Source: Candidatus Woesearchaeota archaeon (GTDB lineage: Archaea > Nanobdellota > Nanobdellia > Woesearchaeales > GW2011-AR9). Taken from it: DNA of 11,256 nucleotides. The notes below the pieces were generated by a model. That model was not told the origin of the DNA. It did no database searches and worked only from the letters and a program-made list of their open reading frames with translations. A program made the translations under genes and the position numbers. The DNA lies in contig JACQNF010000007.1 in assembly GCA_016203215.1 (NCBI GenBank), forward strand, positions 1 through 11,256. The letters run 5' to 3'. This document shows, piece by piece, positions 1 through 6,030 of this stretch (its first letter is position 1; each line of letters opens with the position of its first letter).

Positions 1-18
1 GAGAAAAAAGAAGAAAAA
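1..18 (-). terminator. U-rich terminator tract after rpsB
   Basis: Immediately after the TAG stop of the uS2 gene the minus strand is an almost pure T tract with only a few C residues and no hairpin. Oligo-U-rich tracts of this type act as intrinsic terminators for archaeal RNA polymerase. The window edge cuts the region, so a longer structure cannot be excluded. Confidence 0.4.
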
Positions 19-624
19 CTATTCTTCCACAAACTCATCCAAAGGAACGGGCAATTCCTCCTCTGTCCGAAGCAATCCTTTCTTCCGCATGTATTCCCGA
101 ACCATCAAGTAAAAGACAAGCCCGACTGACTTCTTTCCTTTATTATTACAAGGGACAACTAAATCGAGATTATTAGATTGGTTGTTCGTATCACATAACG
201 CGATGATCGGAATTCCTACTTTTGCCGCGTCAGCAACAGCGTTTCGATCAGGCCAAGGATCGCAGACAACGATGATCTTCGGCTCGGTAAATGTTTCTAA
301 ATTCGTGTTCGTCAAAATACCCGGAGGATATCGGCCAGTAATAACGTTAATTCCTGTCAATTTAGCTACTTGACGAAGTGCTTTCCAGCCGTTCTCTCGG
401 CGGCTTACGATTAAAATATCTTGCGGCTCGTACTGAGCAAGTAAATTTGCCGCGAGAGTGATGCGTTCGTCGATTTTCTTGAGATTTAAAACACTTAATC
501 CATCTGGCCGCGTTTTGTAGATAAAATCAGCCATATACTTCGTCTTGAATTTTGTACCGATGTGCACCCCACTCTTTAAATATTCATTGGAATCCATCAA
601 TAAATTTTCTTGTTGTTCGGTCAT
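19..624 (-). CDS. rps2: 30S ribosomal protein uS2, archaeal type (RpsB)
   Basis: Structural protein of the small ribosomal subunit. The archaeal/eukaryotic S2 (Sa/p40) signature is clear: GVHIGTKFKT (residues 19-28), FIYKTRPDGLSVLNLKKIDERI (34-55, in part), YEPQDILIVSRR (65-76), GRYPPGILTN (97-106), EPKIIVVCDPWPDR (114-127), GIPIIALCDTNN (137-148) and the basic NNKGKKS block (160-166). The bacterial coiled-coil insertion is absent and the length of 201 aa is normal for archaea. Start choice: ATG at 624 has GGAG at 634-637 with a 9-nt spacer. The ATG at 630 is only 3 nt from that GGAG. A TTG at 657 would add residues not typical of the family. The gene is divergent from the hydrolase at 857, so it needs its own promoter in 631-856. 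It is not preceded here by the usual archaeal partners (rpoN, rpoK, eno), which may lie to the left. Confidence 0.96.
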   Translation of the reverse strand: MTEQQENLLMDSNEYLKSGVHIGTKFKTKYMADFIYKTRPDGLSVLNLKKIDERITLAANLLAQYEPQDILIVSRRENGWKALRQVAKLTGINVITGRYPPGILTNTNLETFTEPKIIVVCDPWPDRNAVADAAKVGIPIIALCDTNNQSNNLDLVVPCNNKGKKSVGLVFYLMVREYMRKKGLLRTEEELPVPLDEFVEE

Positions 625-671
625 TGTCATCAACTCCAGTGGGCCGTCAACGCTCAAGGATTACAATAGGG

Positions 672-689
672 GATAGATCGGCGATAGAT
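672..689. repeat. helically phased direct repeat GATAGAT x2
   Basis: GATAGAT occurs at 672-678 and again at 683-689, an 11-bp period of about one helical turn. The junction also contains a small palindrome, ATCG-G-CGAT (677-685). Such spacing is typical of transcription-factor half-sites read from one face of DNA. It lies upstream of uS2 and directly beside the hairpin at 690-713. No regulator is identified. Confidence 0.25.
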
Positions 690-713
690 ACAAGAGAAAA
701 AACTAACTCTTGT
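690..713 (-). promoter_or_regulatory. hairpin in the rps2 leader
   Basis: A perfect 7-bp inverted repeat, ACAAGAG (690-696) and CTCTTGT (707-713), encloses a 10-nt loop. On the minus (transcript) strand the loop contains a run of T. It lies about 65 nt upstream of the uS2 start. Possible roles are an RNA control element for the ribosomal-protein mRNA or an attenuator-like U-tract structure. Function is inferred from position only. Confidence 0.3.
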
Positions 714-722
714 CTGCAGTTT

Positions 723-753
723 CTATTGCCTCATGCAGCGCTATTCTCCTCCT
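723..753 (-). promoter_or_regulatory. strong SD with three-codon ORF in rps2 leader
   Basis: On the minus strand a very strong Shine-Dalgarno sequence, AGGAGGAG (746-753), is followed 11 nt later by ATG-AGG-CAA-TAG (734-723), encoding Met-Arg-Gln then stop. It sits about 100 nt before the uS2 start. If transcription starts about 26 nt from the TATA box at 796-803, the SD would be about 20 nt into the mRNA. It could be a leader peptide, a ribosome standby site or a remnant of a lost gene. The spacer is longer than ideal. Confidence 0.3.
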
Positions 754-795
754 GAGTGAAGAATTTCGGCTCTGGAGAACGAAAAATGAGGGTAA

Positions 796-803
796 TTTAT
801 AAA
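796..803. promoter_or_regulatory. palindromic TATA box, hydrolase/rps2 divergent promoter
   Basis: TTTATAAA is a perfect palindrome matching the archaeal TATA-box consensus. For the plus strand it predicts a start near 826 and a leader of about 30 nt before the ATG at 857. For the minus strand it predicts a start near 773 and a leader of about 150 nt before uS2. I saw no clearer TATA box closer to uS2, but the minus-strand use is less certain than the plus-strand use. Confidence 0.5.
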
Positions 804-822
804 TATTTCTCCAAGCAGCGAG

Positions 823-840
823 AAAGAGTTAAAAAGAGTT
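823..840. repeat. direct repeat AAAGAGTT x2, 10-bp period
   Basis: AAAGAGTT at 823-830 and 833-840 repeats with a 10-bp period and covers the predicted plus-strand transcription start (about 826). A regulator bound here would block initiation of the hydrolase gene. It could also be chance in an A-rich leader. Confidence 0.25.
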
Positions 841-856
841 GCGACTTAAGACATCG

Positions 857-1351
857 ATGGCAAACTCCGTAACTCACGTCATCGTGGTCATTGTCCTTCT
901 CGATCTCTTCCGCCATTATGTCTTCGGAAAGAAAAAATTCCCGCGGTATCTTCTGGTTATCGGCGGCATCGCCGGACTGGGACCAGATATCGATGTGCCC
1001 CTGACCTGGATCTACCAGTTCTTGACTTCGTCCACGACGGATCTTCACGGCCTATTCACCCACAGCATCTTCTTTGTTCTTTTCTTCCTTGGAATCGCAC
1101 TCCTACTCCACGTCAAGAAGAGAAATATGTGGGCAAAGATATTCTATGTCATCTCCGCCGGCTGGTTCATGCATCTCGTACTCGACTGCTTGTATGGGGG
1201 CTATAAGACGTTCTTCTGGCCATTTCACTACGCCAGCAGTTTTTGCCCGCAATGGGGAATCCAGACACATGCCGCTGATATCGATGCAATTATTTTAGTG
1301 TTATGGCTAATCCACGAAGAACTGCATCAGCGGATTATTGATTATATTTAA
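857..1351 (+). CDS. membrane-bound metal-dependent hydrolase, YdjM/DUF457-like
   Basis: A 164-aa multi-spanning membrane protein of the LexA-binding, inner-membrane metal-dependent hydrolase (YdjM, DUF457) family. The family's conserved metal-ligand pattern is visible in order: an N-terminal His (H7 in the opening helix), PDID (43-46), a histidine pair HGLFTH (64-69), and HLVLD (106-110). Hydrophobic helices lie around 8-18, 31-42, 70-84, 93-108 and 143-152. Family members are thought to hydrolyse membrane-associated phosphoester or lipid substrates, but the real substrate is unknown. Start choice: ATG at 857 gives the family-like opening MANSVTHV. An in-frame TTG at 839 would add six residues. 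No strong SD precedes it. It converges on the next gene with a 17-bp tail-to-tail overlap (1335-1351). Confidence 0.8.
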   Translation: MANSVTHVIVVIVLLDLFRHYVFGKKKFPRYLLVIGGIAGLGPDIDVPLTWIYQFLTSSTTDLHGLFTHSIFFVLFFLGIALLLHVKKRNMWAKIFYVISAGWFMHLVLDCLYGGYKTFFWPFHYASSFCPQWGIQTHAADIDAIILVLWLIHEELHQRIIDYI

Positions 1352-1589
1352 TCCACCACTTCTTGAACAACGGTAATGAGAACGTTGAAAGGACGAAACC
1401 AAGAGCGGGGACAATTGAGTTGATGAATGGCCTCGGCAGTTGTGCGGCAACGAAAAAGAGAACAACCGTGGAGTAAGTCAAGATAGCGATAAGGATTTTT
1501 CGTGTGGTGCTCGTCTCCCATGCTTTATCGAGCTCTACCCTCTTGTTGCGCAACTCGATCGCTTTAATCTTATCTTCCAATTCCGTCAT
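1335..1589 (-). CDS. small two-helix membrane protein, conserved hypothetical
   Basis: An 84-aa protein with a charged, probably helical N-terminus (1-30, heptad-like ELEDKIKAIELRNKRVEL), then two hydrophobic segments (about 31-49 and 55-73) and a basic C-terminal tail, KKWWIKY (76-82). The short connecting turn LPRPF (51-55) and the VELDKAWETS block (18-27) recall a small family that I remember from many CPR bacteria and DPANN archaea, with no known function. The charged N-terminus and basic tail suggest both ends are cytoplasmic. A TATA-like CTATATTAAG on the minus strand (1613-1622) is about 28 nt from the ATG, so the mRNA is probably leaderless. No function is assigned. Confidence 0.75.
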   Translation of the reverse strand: MTELEDKIKAIELRNKRVELDKAWETSTTRKILIAILTYSTVVLFFVAAQLPRPFINSIVPALGFVLSTFSLPLFKKWWIKYNQ

Positions 1590-1612
1590 TAAACATTCTG
1601 GGATTAAATCTG

Positions 1613-1622
1613 CTTAATATAG
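1613..1622 (-). promoter_or_regulatory. TATA box for the small membrane protein
   Basis: CTATATTAAG on the minus strand is centred about 28 nt upstream of the ATG at 1589, the spacing expected when transcription starts at the start codon. No SD is present in between, which supports a leaderless mRNA. Confidence 0.45.
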
Positions 1623-1656
1623 GTTACGAAATTCCCCCCATATCCAATAAAAAGCT

Positions 1657-2331
1657 TCACCCGACCCCTTCGATCCCCGATTCCACAATCTTAAACTTAA
1701 GTTCTTTCCCCTCCGGCAAAGAACGATGCTTGCGCAGGATGAGCCCCCGACAGGAATTAAACTTTTGCACTTCCAGTAAGCATTTCGAACCGTATTTCAA
1801 CAGATCACCGCCAACCATCTTCACTTTTTCCTTGTGATCAAAATCGGCATACACTTGATTGGTGATGAGAACAGGAATGTTTCTTGTCCGAGCAATCTCG
1901 ACAAGCAAGGCTATTTGCCGTCCCAACGCAGAATTAACGTCATACACTTCCTCAGCCCGACTCAATTCAAGACGGTACAGCATCGAGATCGAGTCCACAA
2001 TGATCAAGCCAACGTCATCGGTAGCCAATGCTTTCAAGCCGTTAAACATCACTTTCTGTTCTTCGAATGTCACCGGATTCAAAAAGAGTATTCTCTCCAA
2101 CACTTCCTCGTAACGAGAACTGATCTGCTTGATGCGTTCCACAGCAATTCCCCCTTCCGTATCGATAAAGAGTACTTTCTTGCCTTGTTCAGCGATGCGC
2201 ACGGCCGCAAGCAGGCATAGATTTGTTTTTCCAGAACCAGAAGGGCCGTAAATAGTTGTGATAATGTCTGCGTCATACCCTCCGTCGAGAAACCTATCGA
2301 GAAAAACAGCGCCGGTGGAAATCCGTGACAT
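1657..2331 (-). CDS. radB: DNA repair and recombination protein RadB
   Basis: RadB is a RecA/Rad51-family paralogue found only in archaea. It binds DNA and ATP and is thought to assist RadA in homologous recombination, somewhat like eukaryotic Rad51 paralogues. The sequence shows the minimal RecA core without the N-terminal helix-hairpin-helix domain of RadA: the opening STGAVFLDRFLDGG (5-18), Walker A GPSGSGKT (29-36), VLFIDTEGG (53-61), Walker B LIIVDS (109-114), LITNQVY (155-161) and GGDLLKYGSKCLLEVQK (174-190). The length of 224 aa is normal for RadB. The ATG at 2331 has no SD. A TATA-like TTTATTACA on the minus strand (2354-2362) lies about 27 nt upstream, so the transcript is probably leaderless. 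Confidence 0.93.
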   Translation of the reverse strand: MSRISTGAVFLDRFLDGGYDADIITTIYGPSGSGKTNLCLLAAVRIAEQGKKVLFIDTEGGIAVERIKQISSRYEEVLERILFLNPVTFEEQKVMFNGLKALATDDVGLIIVDSISMLYRLELSRAEEVYDVNSALGRQIALLVEIARTRNIPVLITNQVYADFDHKEKVKMVGGDLLKYGSKCLLEVQKFNSCRGLILRKHRSLPEGKELKFKIVESGIEGVG

Positions 2332-2353
2332 GAAGGTTCAAAAAAAAGCCTAG

Positions 2354-2362
2354 TGTAATAAA
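2354..2362 (-). promoter_or_regulatory. TATA box for leaderless radB
   Basis: TTTATTACA on the minus strand is centred about 27 nt from the radB ATG. It lies in the 56-bp gap between the phosphatase stop (2388) and radB, so radB can be transcribed independently of the phosphatase gene. Confidence 0.45.
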
Positions 2363-2387
2363 GATTTCGAGAATGGAACAGCTAACT

Positions 2388-3014
2388 CTATTCGAAAGTA
2401 TCAATCAAATGATCCGCACGATTAAATGCCTCGTAGCGATGAGTTCCATCTTTTTCAACCTGAAGAATGCTGTATCCCGTGTTTTGGTGACGATAACGCT
2501 GTCGCTGTTCAAAACTCCACCCCCAACTTTCGTTTCCGCCATCAAGACCAACCAGTAAGCTTTGGATAAATCCGCCGTGAGTTACAATCAATACTGTTTC
2601 GGGAGAATAGCTCTCACGAAGCGAGCCGTAAAATGAAAGCGCTCTCTGTTGAAGGTCAACAAATGATTCCCCGCCATCTGGACGAAAAAGATAAAATGGT
2701 GAACCAGAATTGTCAATAACACTTTTCATTTCTGCGAGTGTTCTGCCCTCGTACTTTCCATAACTACGTTCACGAAGTTGTGAGGTATAATTCATCGGAA
2801 CAGAAGGATGATACTGAAGGATGCTTCGTGCGGTGTCCACCGCTCTTTCGAGATCACTTGAAAATGCGATCGAAATAGGTTCCGACATTAGCTGCCCCGC
2901 AAGTCTTTGGGCTTGTTTTCGCCCGCAATCATTGAGGGGAATGTCAATCTGCCCTTGCAAGCGGTCTTGTGCATTCCAATCAGTTTCCCCATGACGGACA
3001 ACGATCAATCTCAT
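2388..3014 (-). CDS. histidine phosphatase family protein (PGM/CobC-like)
   Basis: A 208-aa member of the histidine phosphatase (phosphoglycerate-mutase-like) branch. The catalytic set is complete: RHG at 7-9 (H8 is the phosphorylated nucleophile) in VVRHGETDWN, R57 in SSDLERAVDTA, E82 in the LRERSYGKYEG block, and the second catalytic histidine H146 in IVTHGG. Relatives include broad-specificity phosphatases (PhoE), alpha-ribazole phosphatase (CobC) and cofactor-dependent phosphoglycerate mutase. The substrate cannot be decided, and no cobalamin genes are nearby. Start choice: ATG at 3014 has a full GGAGGTG SD (3022-3028) at 7 nt, and the family motif begins at once. Upstream in-frame codons to 3212 run back through the promoter into the divergent gene and are not used. 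The gene shares a palindromic TATA box with the glycosylation operon. Confidence 0.9.
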   Translation of the reverse strand: MRLIVVRHGETDWNAQDRLQGQIDIPLNDCGRKQAQRLAGQLMSEPISIAFSSDLERAVDTARSILQYHPSVPMNYTSQLRERSYGKYEGRTLAEMKSVIDNSGSPFYLFRPDGGESFVDLQQRALSFYGSLRESYSPETVLIVTHGGFIQSLLVGLDGGNESWGWSFEQRQRYRHQNTGYSILQVEKDGTHRYEAFNRADHLIDTFE

Positions 3015-3021
3015 GAGATTA

Positions 3022-3028
3022 CACCTCC
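3022..3028 (-). promoter_or_regulatory. full Shine-Dalgarno site of the phosphatase gene
   Basis: GGAGGTG on the minus strand is a complete complement of the 16S rRNA tail and lies 7 nt before the ATG at 3014. It fixes this start and contrasts with the leaderless neighbours. Confidence 0.75.
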
Positions 3029-3053
3029 AAAAAAACTTTAAAAATGTTATGAA

Positions 3054-3061
3054 TTTATAAA
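3054..3061. promoter_or_regulatory. palindromic TATA box shared by divergent genes
   Basis: TTTATAAA is identical on both strands. Rightward, its centre is 26-27 nt from the ATG at 3084, predicting a leaderless mRNA for the glycosylation operon. Leftward, it predicts a start near 3031, giving a leader of about 17 nt that contains the GGAGGTG site of the phosphatase gene. One TBP site thus appears to serve both directions; flanking BRE differences would set the balance. Confidence 0.6.
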
Positions 3062-3083
3062 AACTGCCGTATTCCTTAAAATT

Positions 3084-4586
3084 ATGGAACGAAAAACCGC
3101 GTACTGGCTTGCGGGGATAGTCCTTCTGACATTTATCGTTCGCCTCGCCATCGCCATGCTCGTCCCAAACTTTTCCTACGAGTCCTACTTCAATTTCCGA
3201 CAAGTTGAGCATATCACCGAGACAGGACTCCCCCTATTGGAAGACTCACTCTCCTATGGAGGAAGAGAATTAACATTCCTCCCTCTCTTTCAATATCTCG
3301 CAGCATTTTTTGATCTTTTCCTGCCGATCGAACTCGTCGCAATGCTTCTCCCGAACATACTCCTTTCGCTCTTACCGATTATCGTCTTCCTCATCAGCAG
3401 GAAAATCAATAACAGTGAAGAAGGGTCACTATTTGCAGCATTCCTTACAGGATTTCTTCCTGTCCTCTTTGCGACAGCAAACAACTTTACCAGCGAGACG
3501 CTGTTTATCCCCTTTGCTTTCTTTACGCTCTATGCATTCCAGAGGATTGACCAGAAGTGCTACTTCTATCTTTTCCTCATCTCTTTCCTTGCCTGTTCAT
3601 TGACGAGCAACGCTACATTTTTACTGGTGATGGGGTTCATCATCTATCTCCTCCTTTCTGTCTTAGAGAGCAAGAAAATAAATAGAGCGGAAATGGAAGT
3701 GATTCTCTTCTCGTTTTTCTTCTTCGTCTGGACAGAATTTCTCTTCTTCAAGGGTCTTTTCGTCAAGGAGGGGATTAAGTTTGTCTGGCAAAACATACCC
3801 CAAGCAATCCTCAGCCAATATTTCCCGCCCATCTCGCTGTTTGAAGCAATCGTTCTCGTCAGTATCATCCCGTTCCTCATCGGAATCTACGTGGTCTACC
3901 AAGCAGTCTTTCAACTAAAAGACACCCGCGCATTTCTCCTCATCAGTCTTGCGATCTCAACTTCTCTCTTAACTTGGTTCCGTTTGATCCAGTTTCGTCT
4001 TTCACTTCTTTTCTTTGGAGTAATCCTCGCCATCCTTTTTGCGATCTTCTACGATGATTTTAGAACATATCTCAACAAGACAAAGCTTACGAAAGCACGG
4101 CAATGGTTTGGACCAGCCCTCATTATCCTTCTCCTTCCCACCGTAGCCCTGCCCGCCATTGCAACAGCGCTGCAGGTCCAGACGCCTTCTGACAGCGAGC
4201 TAAAAGCATTTACCTGGCTGCGAGAGCACACTCCTGAGAACGCAGGCATTCTTGCACGATTAGAGGAAGGTCATCTTGTCACGTATTTCGGACTGCGCCG
4301 GAATCTTCTGGATGACCGTTTCGGAACCGTCAGCGACGTCGGAAGACGACTCGAAGACATGAACATACTATATCATACTACCCTCCAAACTCTTGCTCTC
4401 GATCTGCTAAACAAGTACCATCTCAATTATATTGTCTTAACATCTCACGCAACGAGAACAGAAGCAATAAATAACTTATCATATCTTAATAAGAAATGTT
4501 TCGAACTCGTCTACCATGAAGTTGACGAGGAGAATGAGGGTGCAAGGATCTATCGCGTCCGCTGCGCTCTTCAGGAGTCGCCATGA
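3084..4586 (+). CDS. STT3-like GT-C membrane glycosyltransferase 1
   Basis: A 500-aa protein with roughly a dozen membrane segments up to about residue 360, then a soluble C-terminal domain of about 140 aa. The layout matches STT3/AglB-type oligosaccharyltransferases and related GT-C enzymes. The first external loop reads YESYFNFRQVEHI (32-44) followed by GGRE (59-62), resembling the STT3 loop where an acidic residue binds metal; here it is E33. NFTSET (134-139) supplies a second acidic position. The C-terminal part begins FTWLREHTPENAGIL (376-390), as in STT3, but the diagnostic WWDYG is replaced by RLEEG (392-396). True protein N-glycosylation is therefore uncertain, and another lipid-linked sugar transferase is possible. 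It is the first gene of the operon and probably leaderless from the TATA box at 3054-3061. The stop overlaps the next start as ATGA. Confidence 0.75.
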   Translation: MERKTAYWLAGIVLLTFIVRLAIAMLVPNFSYESYFNFRQVEHITETGLPLLEDSLSYGGRELTFLPLFQYLAAFFDLFLPIELVAMLLPNILLSLLPIIVFLISRKINNSEEGSLFAAFLTGFLPVLFATANNFTSETLFIPFAFFTLYAFQRIDQKCYFYLFLISFLACSLTSNATFLLVMGFIIYLLLSVLESKKINRAEMEVILFSFFFFVWTEFLFFKGLFVKEGIKFVWQNIPQAILSQYFPPISLFEAIVLVSIIPFLIGIYVVYQAVFQLKDTRAFLLISLAISTSLLTWFRLIQFRLSLLFFGVILAILFAIFYDDFRTYLNKTKLTKARQWFGPALIILLLPTVALPAIATALQVQTPSDSELKAFTWLREHTPENAGILARLEEGHLVTYFGLRRNLLDDRFGTVSDVGRRLEDMNILYHTTLQTLALDLLNKYHLNYIVLTSHATRTEAINNLSYLNKKCFELVYHEVDEENEGARIYRVRCALQESP

Positions 4587-6016
4587 CGGCGAGAACAAAA
4601 ATGACCCAGAAACAAAGAACACAAACCCCCCTTGAACAATCATCCTTTCTTCAACATTGTCTTCGCTATCAGAACTGGTATCTTCTCTCACTCCTTATCC
4701 TCTTGGCCGGCAGTCTCTTCTTCCAAAACTACGTTCTCCAAAAACCGTTGCTCTCAGGAGAAGAGAACTATTATCATCTCGCCGCCGCGCGCGACATGAC
4801 TTGGAAAACTGCGTATTATTTCCCTCTCGCGATTATCGAAGAAACACAGAATGGGTATCTCTTGGCGTCCATCCCCTTTTTGATGGCGATTGCAACCTTC
4901 CTTCTTGCAGGAAACATCCTCCCCAGATTAGGATTCGGCCCCCTCCAGACATTTCTCTTCCTGTTCCTGCTCATCTTCACACCTACGTTTCTTAAAGGCG
5001 CAACCACCCTCTCTTCTCCCCTCTTTTTCTTGTTCCTCCTCACCCTCTCGTTTTTCTTTTTGCTTCATCACCGACGAGTTGTTCGCTACTGTGCCATATT
5101 CTCAAGCATGATTATTGCGTTCATCGACCAATGGAGTGTGCTTCTAACCGTAGTACTGTTCACCATCTATACTTTTAGGACTCAGAAGCGAGAACCGCAA
5201 GAGCGACGCCTTATTGCGAGCTGTGTTCTCGTCTTGATTTCAACGTCAGCGATGACAGCAGTCATCTCAGACACACCGTTTATCCTCGGCCCGTTTCACA
5301 CCCCTTTGCTTGCCCGGGACATCATCTCTGATTTTGGAGGATTTAGCGGAATTAGTTTCTTCGTTTTCGCACTCGGCATTCTCGGGTTCATCCTCACCTG
5401 GCCACAAAAAACAACATACGCAGGAGCGTATATTCTTCTCCCGCTGCTCATTCCAGCATACCTCTATAATACAGAAACAATGTTTCATTTTAGTATTGTC
5501 TTTATCTTCTTTGCAACTCAAGCGATTCTTTATCTCAATCAGAGGCAGTGGCAGCTTCCCACTCTTCAACAATTCACTCTCTTCCTCCTGTTTTTAGGCA
5601 TCTTCTTCTCTTCCTTGACCTACATCTCTCGCGGAGGGATGGATGGGCCGACGGCAGACGACGTTGCTGTCCTGACGTGGATGCGCGATTACCTCCCAAA
5701 GGATGCACTCATCACATCATTTCCAGACGATGCAGAAACCATCCGCTACTTCGCTCAGAGAAATCCTTTTTTCGCCAACCGCGACCAAGACACTGAGAAA
5801 GAAAACGAGAACGACCTCATCCTCTCTGCCGTGTATGTCCACCAGCTGTTCCCTCTCCTCGAAAAAAATGGCATCGGATATGTGTACATTTCCCACGCCG
5901 CTGCGGAACGTCTTCCCCGAGACCAGGGACTATTTTTCCTGTTTCAGAACGAAAGATTTAAAATGCTTCATTCCGCTGGAAAGAGCGAGGTGTGGCGTTT
6001 CAACACCACCCAGTGA
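4583..6016 (+). CDS. STT3-like GT-C membrane glycosyltransferase 2
   Basis: A 477-aa membrane protein, apparently a divergent tandem paralogue of the preceding gene. It has a hydrophilic N-terminus (1-30), about ten hydrophobic segments (first near 33-52, last near 328-347) and a C-terminal soluble domain. The first external loop contains GEENYYHLAAARD (59-71), the STT3/GT-C loop pattern with E60/E61 in the metal position. The soluble part opens VLTWMRDYLPKDALI (363-377) and continues RYFAQRNPFFANRD (388-401), matching FTWLREHTPENAGIL and TYFGLRRNLLDDRF of its neighbour. WWDYG is again absent (FPDDA at 380-384). Start: ATG at 4583 overlaps the upstream TGA (ATGA), with GGAG at 4574-4577 at a 5-nt spacer. 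The pair could act as partners or on different acceptors. Enzymatic activity is inferred from fold features only. Confidence 0.7.
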   Translation: MTARTKMTQKQRTQTPLEQSSFLQHCLRYQNWYLLSLLILLAGSLFFQNYVLQKPLLSGEENYYHLAAARDMTWKTAYYFPLAIIEETQNGYLLASIPFLMAIATFLLAGNILPRLGFGPLQTFLFLFLLIFTPTFLKGATTLSSPLFFLFLLTLSFFFLLHHRRVVRYCAIFSSMIIAFIDQWSVLLTVVLFTIYTFRTQKREPQERRLIASCVLVLISTSAMTAVISDTPFILGPFHTPLLARDIISDFGGFSGISFFVFALGILGFILTWPQKTTYAGAYILLPLLIPAYLYNTETMFHFSIVFIFFATQAILYLNQRQWQLPTLQQFTLFLLFLGIFFSSLTYISRGGMDGPTADDVAVLTWMRDYLPKDALITSFPDDAETIRYFAQRNPFFANRDQDTEKENENDLILSAVYVHQLFPLLEKNGIGYVYISHAAAERLPRDQGLFFLFQNERFKMLHSAGKSEVWRFNTTQ

Positions 6017-6030
6017 GAGAGTGGCCTTCA

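Noticed and set aside
625..657. TTG start for uS2 at 657
   Set aside because: The added residues are unlike the family, and the GGAG at 634-637 points to the ATG at 624 (or 630).
1834..2220. 128-aa plus-strand open frame
   Set aside because: It is entirely antisense to radB, whose Walker motifs are unambiguous.
3015..3212. 66-residue N-terminal extension of the histidine phosphatase
   Set aside because: It runs through the promoter and into the divergent gene. The RHG motif belongs near the N-terminus, and GGAGGTG fixes the ATG at 3014.
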